The notes: generated from the sequence alone by a model not told the origin. 64,000 nucleotides of DNA from CAVVFX01 sp963747535 (GCA_963747535.1 CAVVFX010000006.1:1426001-1490000); one strand, 5' to 3'; positions 7,327 to 18,046 are shown, counted from the first letter of the stretch. A program made the numbers and translations.

Positions 7327-8840
7327 CCGTGTGGCAAAAGAAGTGGCAAACGACATGGAATAGCGCAGTTATAATCGCCAGTTTGTTTTCGGGCTCCCAG
7401 GCCGGAGCGGCCCAGGCTCCCGCGGACGAAGCGAACTCGCCGCACGACCTGAGTGTGGGAGTCGGCAAATCAGTGATTGTCTCCAGTGAGTTGCCGATCG
7501 AGCGGGTATCGGTCGGGTTCGGAGAGTTTGCCGAGGCGACGGCGGTCAGTCCGCAGGAGGTTCTGGTCAACGGAAAGGCGCCCGGCGAAACCAGTTTGAT
7601 TATCTGGCAGGTGAACGGCCCCAAGCTGTTTTTCGACTTGACGGTGCGGGCAAGCAATTTCGTCAACACATCGAAGATCGATGCCCTGCGCCGTCAGCTT
7701 AGACAGGAACTGCCGGGGCAGAATGTAGTCCCGACGATGGATAATGACAGTGTCTTCCTGCGAGGCACGGTTAAGGACCTGACCAGCTCTGATCGCGCGG
7801 TCGCCATCGCCAGTTCGTTCGGAAAAACCGTCAATCTGCTCTACGTCGATGTCCCGGCTACGCAGGCGCAGATCCTCTTGAAAGTCCAATTCGCCAGTCT
7901 GGATCGATCGATCAGCAGCACGCTCGGGATGAATCTGATCAGCACTGGTGCCGCCAATACCGTCGGAGCAATAAGCACTGGGCAGTTCTCGCCACCTACG
8001 CTGTCGCAGAGCACGACGGGATCAGGCAGCAGCACAATTTCGCTCAGCAATGCACTCAACATATTTCTCTTTCGATCCGATCTGAACCTGGGCGCGACGA
8101 TTCAAGCTCTGGAGCAGAAACAACTGGTGCAGATGCTTGCGGAGCCCAACGTACTGGCGACTAATGGCAAGCAGGCAAGCTTTCTCGCAGGTGGAGAATT
8201 CCCGTATCCGGTGCTCCAGGGCACCGCCGGTACCGGATCGAGCGCCATAACCGTCCAATTCCGGGAGTTCGGCATTCGTCTCAACTTCATTCCCACGATC
8301 ACGCCGCGCGGCACGATCCTGCTGGACGTCGCGCCGGAAGTCAGTGCGCTCGATTACTCAAACGGCGTGACCATCACAGGCTTCACGATCCCGGGGATTA
8401 CATCCCGCAAGGTTCGGACCCAGGTCGAGCTGCGGCCCGGCCAGAGCTTCGCGATCAGCGGCCTGCTTGACAGGCAGTTGACCGAGACGCTCTCAAAAAT
8501 TCCTTTCCTGGGGGATATTCCTTTGTTAGGCAAGCTATTCCAGTCGCGGAATATAAACCGGCAAAATACGGAACTGCTGGTAATTGTAACGCCTGTACTG
8601 GTGCAACCGGTTCCGGAAGGACAGCAGCCTGGGCTGAAGTTCCCGAAGGATTTTCTGAATGCCGAGAATGCGGGAGTGATTCGCAATACCGGTCAACCGG
8701 CTACAACGTCGGCAACTCAAGCGACGCTGCCTATCGAGAAGTTGATTGAGAGCATGAAAACTCCGGAGCTCAACACGCAGCAGGGAAGTCAATCGTCGCC
8801 GATGAACCAGCCGTCGACGTCTCAAGGAACAATGAAGTAG
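7323..8840 (+). CDS. cpaC: Flp pilus secretin CpaC (RcpA)
   Basis: The 505-residue product starts at GTG within the overlap GTGA and has a signal-peptide-like N-terminus ending near GSQAGAAQA. Residues about 45-125 form the pilus-type N-terminal domain (VGKSVIVSSELPIERVSVG, then EVLVNGKAPGETSLIIW), followed by a BON-like region. The C-terminal half is a secretin: LAEPNVLATNGKQASFLAGG, then FGIRLNFIPTITPRG, then LRPGQSFAISGLLDRQ and the closing KIPFLGDIPLLGKLFQSR..ELLVIVTP motif. It forms the outer-membrane pore for Flp pili. The last 70 residues are Gln/Ser/Thr-rich. The ATPase and platform genes are not in the window. Confidence 0.92.
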   Translation: MTVWQKKWQTTWNSAVIIASLFSGSQAGAAQAPADEANSPHDLSVGVGKSVIVSSELPIERVSVGFGEFAEATAVSPQEVLVNGKAPGETSLIIWQVNGPKLFFDLTVRASNFVNTSKIDALRRQLRQELPGQNVVPTMDNDSVFLRGTVKDLTSSDRAVAIASSFGKTVNLLYVDVPATQAQILLKVQFASLDRSISSTLGMNLISTGAANTVGAISTGQFSPPTLSQSTTGSGSSTISLSNALNIFLFRSDLNLGATIQALEQKQLVQMLAEPNVLATNGKQASFLAGGEFPYPVLQGTAGTGSSAITVQFREFGIRLNFIPTITPRGTILLDVAPEVSALDYSNGVTITGFTIPGITSRKVRTQVELRPGQSFAISGLLDRQLTETLSKIPFLGDIPLLGKLFQSRNINRQNTELLVIVTPVLVQPVPEGQQPGLKFPKDFLNAENAGVIRNTGQPATTSATQATLPIEKLIESMKTPELNTQQGSQSSPMNQPSTSQGTMK

Positions 8841-9295
8841 ATTCGGAAACCGCCTCCTCCTTTTCCACCATCGGGCGCCATAACGAGATAGCAAATCCAA
8901 TATCCGGGATGGCGCTCTCTTGACCAAAATGAAAGTCTTGGGGACGACCGTGCCCCCGTCGCGCGTTACTGGCCCGTTCGACCATCACCTCACACGACGC
9001 CGTCGAGGGGCACTGCAGGAAGTAGCCACAGATGAACGCTGATTGAAAGCGGAACCTTACGCGTAAACAAGGCCGGGTCCCAAGCGACCAGGGCACAGCC
9101 CGCGCCGTGATAACTACATGATCTTGCAGTCCTCAGGACAAGTTGCCCAGGCTCGGACGGGCACTTCAGCGCCTCACGTATCGCGAGCAGCTCTCCTGTT
9201 TCCGCCGAGTTGGCGGAAGCTAACCGGGTGCTGATTCCCAGCGCAGTCCAGTTTGATGCTACTCTAACGGTTCAGATCGCGACAGCTTCAACTTG
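8841..9295. other. gene-free stretch before the giant gene
   Basis: About 455 bases without a convincing coding frame. One small perfect stem, TTCCGCC/GGCGGAA with a five-base loop, lies at 9200-9218. It may hold the promoter of the giant gene and the end of the pilus transcript, but I see no clear promoter consensus or T-tract. Confidence 0.4.
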
Positions 9296-12200
9296 ATGGG
9301 CGCAACCGGGATGACGGGGAAAATGCTGGAGGGTTTGGGCTCCCTTGTTCGCAGGGTCGTGGGCGGGATCAACCGCACGGCCTTGCCGCCGTGCGCCGAT
9401 CCCGTTTGCGGATATCGACTCGCGGAGGAGTGCGTCGACCACGCAGATTGCGTGTTGGGCGCACAACCGCGCGCTCGTTCGTTGGCGTTTCTCGTAACCG
9501 GTTCCGTTCCGGGTAATTGGCTGCTTTCGATTTTTGCGGCGATGATGCTGGCAGCGTCAGCACAGGGCCAGTTGGTGGTTAGCGTAACCAGTTACGGCGC
9601 TGTACCGGACGGCGTGATGCGTACGGATGGCGTAATGGCCGCGGGGTCGGCGGTGCTGACTTCACCTTCGGCCTCATTTAGCTCCTCCGATGTGGGTAAG
9701 TACATTCAAGTAATTGGAGCGGGGCCAGGCGGCACTTACCATACCGACGGAGCAATACAGGCCGGCTCGGTGGTTCTCACTTCTTATTCAGCGTCTTTTG
9801 CCTCCAGCGATATCGGACGCGGCATCATCGTCCTTGGAGCCGGCCCAAACTCGGGCGCTCTGGTCACCACGATCGCGGGTGTCAGTTCATCCTCGTCGGT
9901 CTCGCTTGCGAATGCGGCTTCCAGCACCGCTTATGGCGCTACTTACTATTACGGTGGAATGACGCTGGAGGGTTCGATTCAAAGCGTCCAGAACGGCACG
10001 CAAGTCACGCTAAGTGCAGCGGCGTCAGCGCCTGTTTCGGGCGCCGCGTATGCTTATGGCACCGAAGATCACGCGGCTTTTCAGGCGGCTCTCGACGCCG
10101 TAGGCCAGGCGGGTGGAGGCACGGTGAACGTCCCCCAACCACCATCCTGCCCAGCCGGCGCGATTTGCGGCTATGTGACCAAGGCCAGCGATCAAATGAC
10201 CGCGACGCATCCGAGCGCGATTAAAATCAGGTACAACAATATCTCTCTTGCGGGCGCCAGTCCGCAGACTAACTTATTCTGCAGGGGAGCTTGGGCGACC
10301 TATGCCAACAGCGTGGCATTTCCAGGACAGGTTGCGACTATTCGCGGCGATTGCATAGAAATAGGTGACAATGGCGGACCGAATGGCCCGGCAGGCACCG
10401 CCGTCTCGAATATTTCCATAACCAATCTGCACCTGTACGGAATGACCAACGGCAATACCTATAACAATGACTTTGATCCGACCAGCCCGCCGCTGACCAC
10501 AACCGGCGACGGGTGGGATATCACGCACAAAGCCATTCACTTCTGGGATAACAGCAGCTTTGCCAATATCACCATATCTTCCCTTATTATCGAGGAATTC
10601 AAAGCGGAAAACATCTATTCGGGCGGGTCGACGCTCACGGGAGTAGTCATCAGCAATTCGACGCTAACCAATTTCAATGGAGACGGTATCTCCATGTTGG
10701 CCGCGGACCTTCAGGTCCTGAACGATACCATCAGCAACGGGTCGAATGCGGCAGTAGAGAACTCGACCGTCAGTTCCACCACCGCTGCGCTGATACGGCA
10801 GATTTACCAATCGAACACCATCTCGAACATCCCCAGGGAAGGCATCAACATCGTTGGCGTGGACGATGGCCTGGCTTCAGGTTATATACAAATTACCGAC
10901 AACTACTTCGATACGATCGGACAGGTGAATGGCAGCGGAGCCCAAGCGGCAATTTATATAAACCCTCAGGCTCCCGGTAACGTTCCTCCCGCGAACGTAA
11001 CCGTCAGCGGCAATATCTGTCATGACTGTTATTCATTCGGCCTGGTTCAAACCAGCGGCAACTCGCCCGTGACCGGCAACACGTTCATCGTGGATCGGTA
11101 CAGTGCCAATAACTTCATGAGTTTTACTGTGCCTCTGAACGGTTTGTCGATCACGAACAATTCTGGCTACATGACCGCAAACGCCACAGCTCACTCTTTG
11201 AATGTGGCGAGCGTTTACGATCTGAACCCCGGGTATGTTGCCGGCGATTTCGCCTGGGACAACGTGGCTGTCACTAACAATGTCTGGACCTTTCCCGGCA
11301 GCCCAAATTACTTTTTCTCGACCACGGCGGGTCCCGGTTGGGGTTTGGTGCTTCGCTACAACATTATTTGGGGAACTGACAATTGCCAGGGTTGCACTTA
11401 TCCCGATGTGAACCACGGCGTGATTAACCTGGCGTCGACGAGCACGATCGAACCATACGGCCCGGTGGTTCATCTCACCGGCAATAACTCACCGGTCACC
11501 GCTACAGTGGATGCCAGCAAGGAGCAGGATGGATCCCTGATCCAAATCGTAAATACAGGGAATTATGCGGTTACTTTCCAGTCCGACGCGAATTTGAGTC
11601 TGTCTTCGCCGTTCACATTGGCGGGAGGCAACAACAGTTCGGTGACGTTTGTGTACCGGGCTTCCTTGGGGAAGTTCACGTTGAATTCGTCATCCGGGGT
11701 TGGGATTACGGTGAGCCCGCAGACCGCGTCGTTGACGGCCAATCAGACGGTGCAACTGACCGCGACAGTGACGGGCAGCAGCAACACAGCCGTCAGTTGG
11801 AGCATTCTCAACAGCGGACCCGGCTCGGTCTCGGGTTCGGGCCTGTATACGGCGCCGTCTTCGATCACGTCCCAGCAAACCGTGACGGTGCAGGCTACCA
11901 GCGCGGCCGATAGTACGAAGACTGCGACGGCTATCATCACACTGAACCCGGGGGTCGCAATTACGGTAACGCCTTCCACCGCGTCGTTGACGGCCAATCA
12001 GACGGTGCAACTGACAGCCACGGTGACAGGTAGCAGCAATACAAGCGTCAGTTGGAGCATTCTCAACAGCGGACCCGGCTCGGTCTCGGGTTCGGGCCTG
12101 TATACTGCGCCGGGTTCGATTACTTCCCAGCAGACTGTGACGGTGCAAGCCACCAGCGCGGCGGATAACACGAAGACAGCGACGGCCACCATCACACTGA

Positions 12201-15200
12201 ACCCGGCGGTCGCAATCACGGTAACGCCTTCAACCGCATCGTTGACCGCCAATCAGACGGTGCAACTAACAGCCACTGTGACAGGTAGCAGCAACACGGC
12301 CGTGAGTTGGAGCATTCTCAACAGCGGACCCGGCTCGGTCTCGGCTTCGGGTCTGTACACTGCGCCGGCTTCGATTACTTCCCAGCAGACTGTGACGGTG
12401 CAGGCCACCAGCGCGGCGGATAACACTAAGACCGCGACCGCGACGATCACGCTGAACCCGACGGTTGCAATTACAGTAGCTCCTTCCACCGCGTCGTTGA
12501 CCGGCAATCAGACAGTGCAACTGACGGCTACGGTGACGGGCAGCAGCAATACAGCCGTCAGTTGGAGCATTCTCAACAGCGGACCCGGCTCGGTCTCGGG
12601 TTCGGGCCTGTATACGGCGCCGTCTTTGATCCCGGTCCAACAGACTGTCACGGTGCAAGCCACCAGCGTGGCCGATAATACCAAGACCGCGACGGCGATC
12701 ATCACGCTGAACCCAGCTGCTTCGGGTGGTACAGGCGCCATTTACGTAGGCGACTTTGGCAACAACCGCGTCGAACAGTTCAGCAGCAGCGGGGCATTGA
12801 CGCAAATCTTTGGAGCGGGCGGAGGGCCCTACGCCCTGGCGTTAGACTCGGGCAATAACGTCTGGATCGCGGACCCAACCAACAACCGTGTCGCGGAGTT
12901 CAGTCCAGGAGGCACGCTACTGCTGCAGTTTGGGCAGCAGGGCGGAGGTAACGGCCAGTTCAGTAACCCGTCCGGCATAGCTATCGATTTCAGCGGTAAT
13001 GTGTGGGTGCTGGATGGCAACAACGCGCGGGTGCAGGAGTTCAATCACTCCGGCGTGTACATGGGTCAATTCGGCTCGTACGGCAGTAGCAACGGCCAGT
13101 TCACACACCCAGCCGCCATCACCCTGGACGCGAGCGGCAATATCTGGGTCGCCGATAGCGGCAACAGCCGGGTGGAGGAGTTCAGCAGTAACGGAAATTT
13201 CCTGCAAGCTTTCAACGTGGGCGCAGCCGCCTATGGGATCACCTTCGATCCGAGCGGCAACCTCTATCTCGTAGACCGCCTCAACAATCGGGTCGTCAAG
13301 TTCACGGCCAATGGTACGCTGTTGCTACAATTCGGCTCGCAGGGCGGTGGCAATGGCCAGTTCAGCAATCCGAATGGCATTGCGGCCGATGCCAGCGGCA
13401 ACGTGTGGGTGGTGGATAGCAGCAATGCGCGCATAGAGGAATTCAGCGGCTCCGGCGCATATTTGGGCCAATTCGGGAGTTATGGAAGCGGCAATGGCCA
13501 GTTCACGCAACCCGCAGGGATTGCAATCTTTACCGGTGGGCAGACTCAGCCGGTCGCAGTCACAGTAACGCCGTCTACCGCGTCGTTGACCGCCAATCAG
13601 ACGGTGCAACTGACGGCGACAGTGACGGGAAGCAGCAACACGGCGGTGAGTTGGAGCATTCTCAACAGCGGACCCGGCTCGGTCTCGGCTTCTGGACTTT
13701 ATACGGCGCCGGGTTCGATTACTTCCCAGCAGACAGTGACGGTGCAGGCCACCAGCGCGGCGGATAACACTAAGACCGCGACGGCCACGATCACACTGAT
13801 TCCGCCGGTCACAATTACCGTAACGCCTTCAACCGCGTCGTTGACCGCCAATCAGACGGTGCAACTGACGGCTACGGTGACGGGCAGCAGCAACACGGCC
13901 GTGAGTTGGAGCATTCTCAACAGCGGGCCCGGCACGGTCTCGTCTTCGGGCCTTTATACGGCGCCGTCTTCGATCACGTCCCAGCAGACTGTGACGGTGC
14001 AGGCCACCAGCGCGGCGGATAACACTAAGACCGCGACGGCGACGATCACACTGAGCCCGGGGGTCGGAATTACGGTAACGCCTTCAACCGCGTCGCTGAC
14101 AGCCAATCAGACGGTGCAACTGACGGCTACGGTGACGGGTAGCAGCAACACGAGCGTCAGCTGGAGCATTCTCAATAGCGGACCCGGCACGGTCTCGGCT
14201 TTGGGCCTTTATACGGCGCCGGGTTCGATTACTTCCCAGCAGACTGTGATGGTGCAGGCCACCAGCGCGGCCGATAACACCAAGACCGCGACGGCGACGA
14301 TCACACTGAACCCGACAGTCGCGATTACGGTAACGCCTTCAACCGCGTCGTTGACCGCCAATCAAACGGTGCAACTGACGGCCACGGTGACGGGCAGCAG
14401 CAACACGGCCGTGAGTTGGAGCATTCTCAATGGCGGACCCGGCTCGGTCTCGGCCTCGGGTCTGTATACGGCGCCGGCTTTGATCCCGGTCCAACAGACT
14501 GTGACGGTGCAGGCCACCAGCGCGGCCGATAACACCAAGACCGCGACGGCCACGATCACACTGAACCCGACAGTCGCGATTACGGTAACGCCTGCTAGCG
14601 CGTCGTTGACCGCCAATCAGACGGTCCAGTTCACCGCGACAGTGTCGGGTAGCAGCAACACAGCTGTGAGTTGGAGCATTCTCAATGGCGGACCCGGCTC
14701 GGTCTCGGGTTCGGGTCTTTATACGGCGCCGGGTTCGATTACTTCCCAGCAGACTGTGATGGTGCAGGCCACCAGCGCGGCCGATAGCACCAAGACCGCG
14801 ACGGCTACCATCACGCTGAACCCGGCTACTTCGGGCGGCGGTACAGGCGCCATTTACGTGGGCGACCAAGGAAACAACCGGATCGAACAGTTCAGCGCCG
14901 GCGGTTCATTCACGCAAGTCTTTGGAACGGGTGGAGGGCCCTACGGGCTGGCATTGGATTCGAGCAATAACATCTGGATCGTGGACCAGACAAACAACCG
15001 TGTCGCGGAGTTCAGTCCAGGAGGCGCGCTACTGCTGCAGTTTGGGCAGCAGGGCGGAGGAAACGGCCAGTTCAGTAACCCCTCCGGGATAGTTATCGAT
15101 TCCGGCGGTAACGTGTGGGTGCTGGATACCAGCAACGCGCGGGTGGAGGAGTTCAATCACGCGGGCGTGTACTTAGGTCAATTCGGGTCGTACGGCAGTA

Positions 15201-18046
15201 GCAACGGCCAGTTCACGCAACCAGCCGCCATCGCCCTGGATGCGAGCGGGAATATCTGGGTCGCCGATAGCGGCAACAGCCGCGTGGAGGAGTTCAGCAG
15301 CAACGGAGCGTTCCTGCAAGCCTTCGGCGTAGGCGGAGCCGCTTATGGGATGACCTTTGATCCGAGCGGCAACCTCTATATCGTAGAGCGCATCAACAAC
15401 CGAGTCGCCAAGTTCACCGCGAACGGCACGATGTTACTACAATTTGGCTCGCAAGGCGGCGGGAATGGCCAGTTCAATAATCCAAATGGCATTGCTGCCG
15501 ATGCCAACGGCAACGTGTGGGTGGTGGATAGCAGCAATGCGCGTATCGAGGAATTCAGCGGCTCCGGGGTGTATTTGGGCCAATTCGGGAGTTACGGTAG
15601 CGGCAATGGCCAGTTCTCGCAGCCGGCAGCGATTGCAATTGCAACCGGCGGGCAGGCTCAACCAGTCGCGATTACGGTAACGCCTCCAACCGCGTCGTTG
15701 ACCGCCAATCAGACGGTGCAGCTGACGGCGACAGTGACGGGCAGCAGCAACACGGCCGTGAGTTGGAGCATTCTCAACAGCGGACCAGGCTCGGTTTCGG
15801 CTTCGGGCCTGTATACTGCGCCATCTTCGGTCCTGTCCCAGCAGACTGTGACGGTACAGGCCACCAGCGCGGCCGACAATACCAAGACCGCGACGGCTAC
15901 CATCACGCTGAACCCGACGGTCGCAGTCACGGTAACGCCTTCCTCCGCTTCGTTGACCGCCAATCAGACGGTGCAACTGACCGCGACGGTGACGGGGAGC
16001 GGCAACACAGCCGTCAGTTGGAGCATCCTCAACAGCGGGCCAGGCTCGGTCTCGGGTTTGGGCCTTTACACCGCGCCGGCTTCGATCACTTCCCAACAGA
16101 CTGTGACGGTGCAGGCCACCAGCGCTGCGGATAATACCAAGACTGCGACGGCTACCATCGCGCTGAACCCGGCGGTCGCAATCACGGTAACGCCTTCGAC
16201 CGCTTCGTTGACGGCCAATCAGACGGTGCAACTGACGGCCACGGTGACGGGGAGCGGCAACACAGCCGTCAGTTGGATCATTCTCAATAGCGGGCCGGGC
16301 TCGGTCTCGTCGTCTGGTCTTTACACCGCGCCGGCTTCGATCACTTCCCAACAGACTGTAACGGTGCAAGCCACCAGCGCGGCCGACAATACCAAGACCG
16401 CGACGGCTATCATCACGCTGAACCCGACGGTCGCAATTTCGGTAACGCCTTCCACCGCTTCGTTGACCGCCAATCAGACGGTGCAGCTGACGGCCACGGT
16501 GACGGGGAGCGGCAACACAGCTGTCAGTTGGAGCATTCTCAACAGCGGGCCGGGTTCGGTCTCGGGTTCGGGCCTTTACACCGCACCGGCTTCGATCACT
16601 TCCCAACAGAATGTGATGGTGCAGGCCACCAGCGCGGCCGACAATACCAAGACCGCGACTGCCACGATCACGCTGAACCCGACGGTCGCAATCACGGTAA
16701 CGCCTTCCACCGCTTCGTTGACCGCCAATCAGACGGTGCAGCTGACGGCCACGGTGACGGGGAGCGGCAACACAGCCGTCAGTTGGAGCATTCTCAACAG
16801 CGGGCCAGGCTTGGTCTCGGGTTCAGGCCTTTACACCGCGCCGGCTTCGATCACTTCGCTGCAGACAGTGACGGTGCAGGCCACCAGCGCGGCCGACAAT
16901 ACCAAGACCGCGACTGCCACGATCACGCTGAACCCAACTAGTTCGGGAGGTACCGCCTCCATCTATGTTGGCGACTATGGAAACAACCGGATTGAGCAGT
17001 TCAGTAACAGCGGTTCGTTCACGCAAGTCTTTGGCACCGGTGGAGGACCTTTCGGTGTGGCGTTAGATTCGACCGGTAACATTTGGATTGTGGACCGGAC
17101 GAACAACCGCATCGCGGAGTTCAGTCCCGCGGGCACGCTGCTGCTACAGTTTGGGCAGCAGGGCGGAGGCAGCGGCCAGTTCAACAACCCAACGGGCATT
17201 GCAATTGACTCGAACGGCGATGTGTGGGTGCTCGACAGCAGCAACGCTCGGGTAGAGGAGTTCAACCACAACGGCGTATACATGAGTCAATTTGGAAGCT
17301 ATGGTAGCGGCCCCGGCCAATTCTCGCAGCCGGGTGCTATCGCATTGGATGGGAATGGAAATCTCTGGGTGGCAGATGGCGGTAACAATCGCGTGCAGGA
17401 GTTCAGCAACAACGGAACTTTCGTCCAGGCGTTCGGAGTGGGAGGCTCGCCTAATGCGCTCACGTTTGATCCGAGCGGCAATCTCTATGTCGTGGACCGA
17501 ATCAACAATCGGATCGACAAGTTTACCGCCGGCGGGACGGCGCTACTACAATTCGGCTCACAAGGCAACGGAAATGGCCAGTTCAATAATCCCAATGGCA
17601 TTGCTGCCGATTCGAGTGGCAACCTGTGGGTAGTGGATACCAGCAATGCGCGCATCGAGGAATTCAGTGGCAGCGGCGTGTATCTGGGCCAATTCGGCAG
17701 TTACGGAAGCGGCAATGGCCAGTTCACGCAACCCGCCGCGATTGCGATTGCAACGAGCGCAACGACCACTAGCACGCAGACCCCGACAGTCGCAATCGCC
17801 GTTAATCCGTCAACCACGTCGTTGACCGCGAGTAAGACGGTGCAACTGACCGCGACAGTGACGGGCAGCAGCAACACAGCCGTCAGTTGGAGCATTCTCA
17901 ACAGCGGACCGGGCTCGATTTCGCCTTCGGGGCTGTATACGGCGCCGGTTTCCATCACTTCCCAGCAGACGGTGACGGTGCGAGCAACCAGCGCGGCGGA
18001 TAATACCAAGACCGCGACGGCGACGATCACGCTCAACCCGAATTGA
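9296..18046 (+). CDS. giant surface protein: beta-helix, 15 Ig-like repeats, 3 NHL propellers
   Basis: The 2,916-residue product has a secretion-like hydrophobic segment (NWLLSIFAAMMLAASAQGQ) about 80 residues after the chosen ATG, so the true start may be downstream. Domains in order: a pectate-lyase-like right-handed beta-helix (SYGAVPDG entry, many NISI/VTNN rungs, to about 11,690); four ~85-residue Ig-like (Big_2-type) repeats; a six-bladed NHL propeller; five Ig repeats; a second NHL propeller; five Ig repeats; a third NHL propeller; one final Ig repeat. The Ig repeats are nearly identical at DNA level, with unit length 255 bases. No sorting motif or C-terminal anchor is seen. It is probably exported and may bind carbohydrates or act in adhesion; no enzyme residues were identified. 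Confidence 0.85.
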   Translation: MGATGMTGKMLEGLGSLVRRVVGGINRTALPPCADPVCGYRLAEECVDHADCVLGAQPRARSLAFLVTGSVPGNWLLSIFAAMMLAASAQGQLVVSVTSYGAVPDGVMRTDGVMAAGSAVLTSPSASFSSSDVGKYIQVIGAGPGGTYHTDGAIQAGSVVLTSYSASFASSDIGRGIIVLGAGPNSGALVTTIAGVSSSSSVSLANAASSTAYGATYYYGGMTLEGSIQSVQNGTQVTLSAAASAPVSGAAYAYGTEDHAAFQAALDAVGQAGGGTVNVPQPPSCPAGAICGYVTKASDQMTATHPSAIKIRYNNISLAGASPQTNLFCRGAWATYANSVAFPGQVATIRGDCIEIGDNGGPNGPAGTAVSNISITNLHLYGMTNGNTYNNDFDPTSPPLTTTGDGWDITHKAIHFWDNSSFANITISSLIIEEFKAENIYSGGSTLTGVVISNSTLTNFNGDGISMLAADLQVLNDTISNGSNAAVENSTVSSTTAALIRQIYQSNTISNIPREGINIVGVDDGLASGYIQITDNYFDTIGQVNGSGAQAAIYINPQAPGNVPPANVTVSGNICHDCYSFGLVQTSGNSPVTGNTFIVDRYSANNFMSFTVPLNGLSITNNSGYMTANATAHSLNVASVYDLNPGYVAGDFAWDNVAVTNNVWTFPGSPNYFFSTTAGPGWGLVLRYNIIWGTDNCQGCTYPDVNHGVINLASTSTIEPYGPVVHLTGNNSPVTATVDASKEQDGSLIQIVNTGNYAVTFQSDANLSLSSPFTLAGGNNSSVTFVYRASLGKFTLNSSSGVGITVSPQTASLTANQTVQLTATVTGSSNTAVSWSILNSGPGSVSGSGLYTAPSSITSQQTVTVQATSAADSTKTATAIITLNPGVAITVTPSTASLTANQTVQLTATVTGSSNTSVSWSILNSGPGSVSGSGLYTAPGSITSQQTVTVQATSAADNTKTATATITLNPAVAITVTPSTASLTANQTVQLTATVTGSSNTAVSWSILNSGPGSVSASGLYTAPASITSQQTVTVQATSAADNTKTATATITLNPTVAITVAPSTASLTGNQTVQLTATVTGSSNTAVSWSILNSGPGSVSGSGLYTAPSLIPVQQTVTVQATSVADNTKTATAIITLNPAASGGTGAIYVGDFGNNRVEQFSSSGALTQIFGAGGGPYALALDSGNNVWIADPTNNRVAEFSPGGTLLLQFGQQGGGNGQFSNPSGIAIDFSGNVWVLDGNNARVQEFNHSGVYMGQFGSYGSSNGQFTHPAAITLDASGNIWVADSGNSRVEEFSSNGNFLQAFNVGAAAYGITFDPSGNLYLVDRLNNRVVKFTANGTLLLQFGSQGGGNGQFSNPNGIAADASGNVWVVDSSNARIEEFSGSGAYLGQFGSYGSGNGQFTQPAGIAIFTGGQTQPVAVTVTPSTASLTANQTVQLTATVTGSSNTAVSWSILNSGPGSVSASGLYTAPGSITSQQTVTVQATSAADNTKTATATITLIPPVTITVTPSTASLTANQTVQLTATVTGSSNTAVSWSILNSGPGTVSSSGLYTAPSSITSQQTVTVQATSAADNTKTATATITLSPGVGITVTPSTASLTANQTVQLTATVTGSSNTSVSWSILNSGPGTVSALGLYTAPGSITSQQTVMVQATSAADNTKTATATITLNPTVAITVTPSTASLTANQTVQLTATVTGSSNTAVSWSILNGGPGSVSASGLYTAPALIPVQQTVTVQATSAADNTKTATATITLNPTVAITVTPASASLTANQTVQFTATVSGSSNTAVSWSILNGGPGSVSGSGLYTAPGSITSQQTVMVQATSAADSTKTATATITLNPATSGGGTGAIYVGDQGNNRIEQFSAGGSFTQVFGTGGGPYGLALDSSNNIWIVDQTNNRVAEFSPGGALLLQFGQQGGGNGQFSNPSGIVIDSGGNVWVLDTSNARVEEFNHAGVYLGQFGSYGSSNGQFTQPAAIALDASGNIWVADSGNSRVEEFSSNGAFLQAFGVGGAAYGMTFDPSGNLYIVERINNRVAKFTANGTMLLQFGSQGGGNGQFNNPNGIAADANGNVWVVDSSNARIEEFSGSGVYLGQFGSYGSGNGQFSQPAAIAIATGGQAQPVAITVTPPTASLTANQTVQLTATVTGSSNTAVSWSILNSGPGSVSASGLYTAPSSVLSQQTVTVQATSAADNTKTATATITLNPTVAVTVTPSSASLTANQTVQLTATVTGSGNTAVSWSILNSGPGSVSGLGLYTAPASITSQQTVTVQATSAADNTKTATATIALNPAVAITVTPSTASLTANQTVQLTATVTGSGNTAVSWIILNSGPGSVSSSGLYTAPASITSQQTVTVQATSAADNTKTATAIITLNPTVAISVTPSTASLTANQTVQLTATVTGSGNTAVSWSILNSGPGSVSGSGLYTAPASITSQQNVMVQATSAADNTKTATATITLNPTVAITVTPSTASLTANQTVQLTATVTGSGNTAVSWSILNSGPGLVSGSGLYTAPASITSLQTVTVQATSAADNTKTATATITLNPTSSGGTASIYVGDYGNNRIEQFSNSGSFTQVFGTGGGPFGVALDSTGNIWIVDRTNNRIAEFSPAGTLLLQFGQQGGGSGQFNNPTGIAIDSNGDVWVLDSSNARVEEFNHNGVYMSQFGSYGSGPGQFSQPGAIALDGNGNLWVADGGNNRVQEFSNNGTFVQAFGVGGSPNALTFDPSGNLYVVDRINNRIDKFTAGGTALLQFGSQGNGNGQFNNPNGIAADSSGNLWVVDTSNARIEEFSGSGVYLGQFGSYGSGNGQFTQPAAIAIATSATTTSTQTPTVAIAVNPSTTSLTASKTVQLTATVTGSSNTAVSWSILNSGPGSISPSGLYTAPVSITSQQTVTVRATSAADNTKTATATITLNPN
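11700..12715 (+). repeat. Ig-like repeat block 1 (4 units of 255 bp)
   Basis: Four successive 85-codon units beginning ITVTPSTASLTANQTVQLTA and ending TATITLNP. Reverse-strand frames stay open through each unit because of its composition. Confidence 0.85.
12733..13545 (+). repeat. NHL propeller block 1
   Basis: Six NHL repeats of the form G.FG.NNRV..F...G followed by W.(A/V)D...N.R(V/I)EEF, each about 45 codons. The block is duplicated twice more in the gene. Confidence 0.8.
13552..14826 (+). repeat. Ig-like repeat block 2 (5 units)
   Basis: Five further 255-bp units, differing from block 1 mainly by substitutions such as TSVSWSILNSGPG and SSGLYTAPSSI. This is consistent with amplification by unequal exchange. 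Confidence 0.85.
14842..15655 (+). repeat. NHL propeller block 2
   Basis: Closely similar to NHL block 1 in both protein and DNA sequence, with six repeats starting at AIYVGDQGNNRIEQF. Confidence 0.8.
15664..16935 (+). repeat. Ig-like repeat block 3 (5 units)
   Basis: Five 255-bp units; four of them carry GSGNTAVSW in place of the GSSNTAVSW seen in blocks 1 and 2, marking a block-specific variant spread by homogenisation. Confidence 0.85.
16951..17758 (+). repeat. NHL propeller block 3
   Basis: Third NHL propeller, starting SIYVGDYGNNRIEQF. It is more diverged than blocks 1 and 2 and is followed by one last Ig-like unit (AIAVNPSTTSL) that ends the protein. Confidence 0.8.

Noticed and set aside
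8841..9295. c-di-GMP riboswitch before the giant gene
   Set aside because: No GEMM consensus was found; only a small unrelated hairpin is present.
11743..17026. Many reverse-strand frames of about 84 or more codons in the giant gene
   Set aside because: They repeat with the 255-bp unit and mirror the Ig-like repeats; they have no start signals and only reflect base composition.
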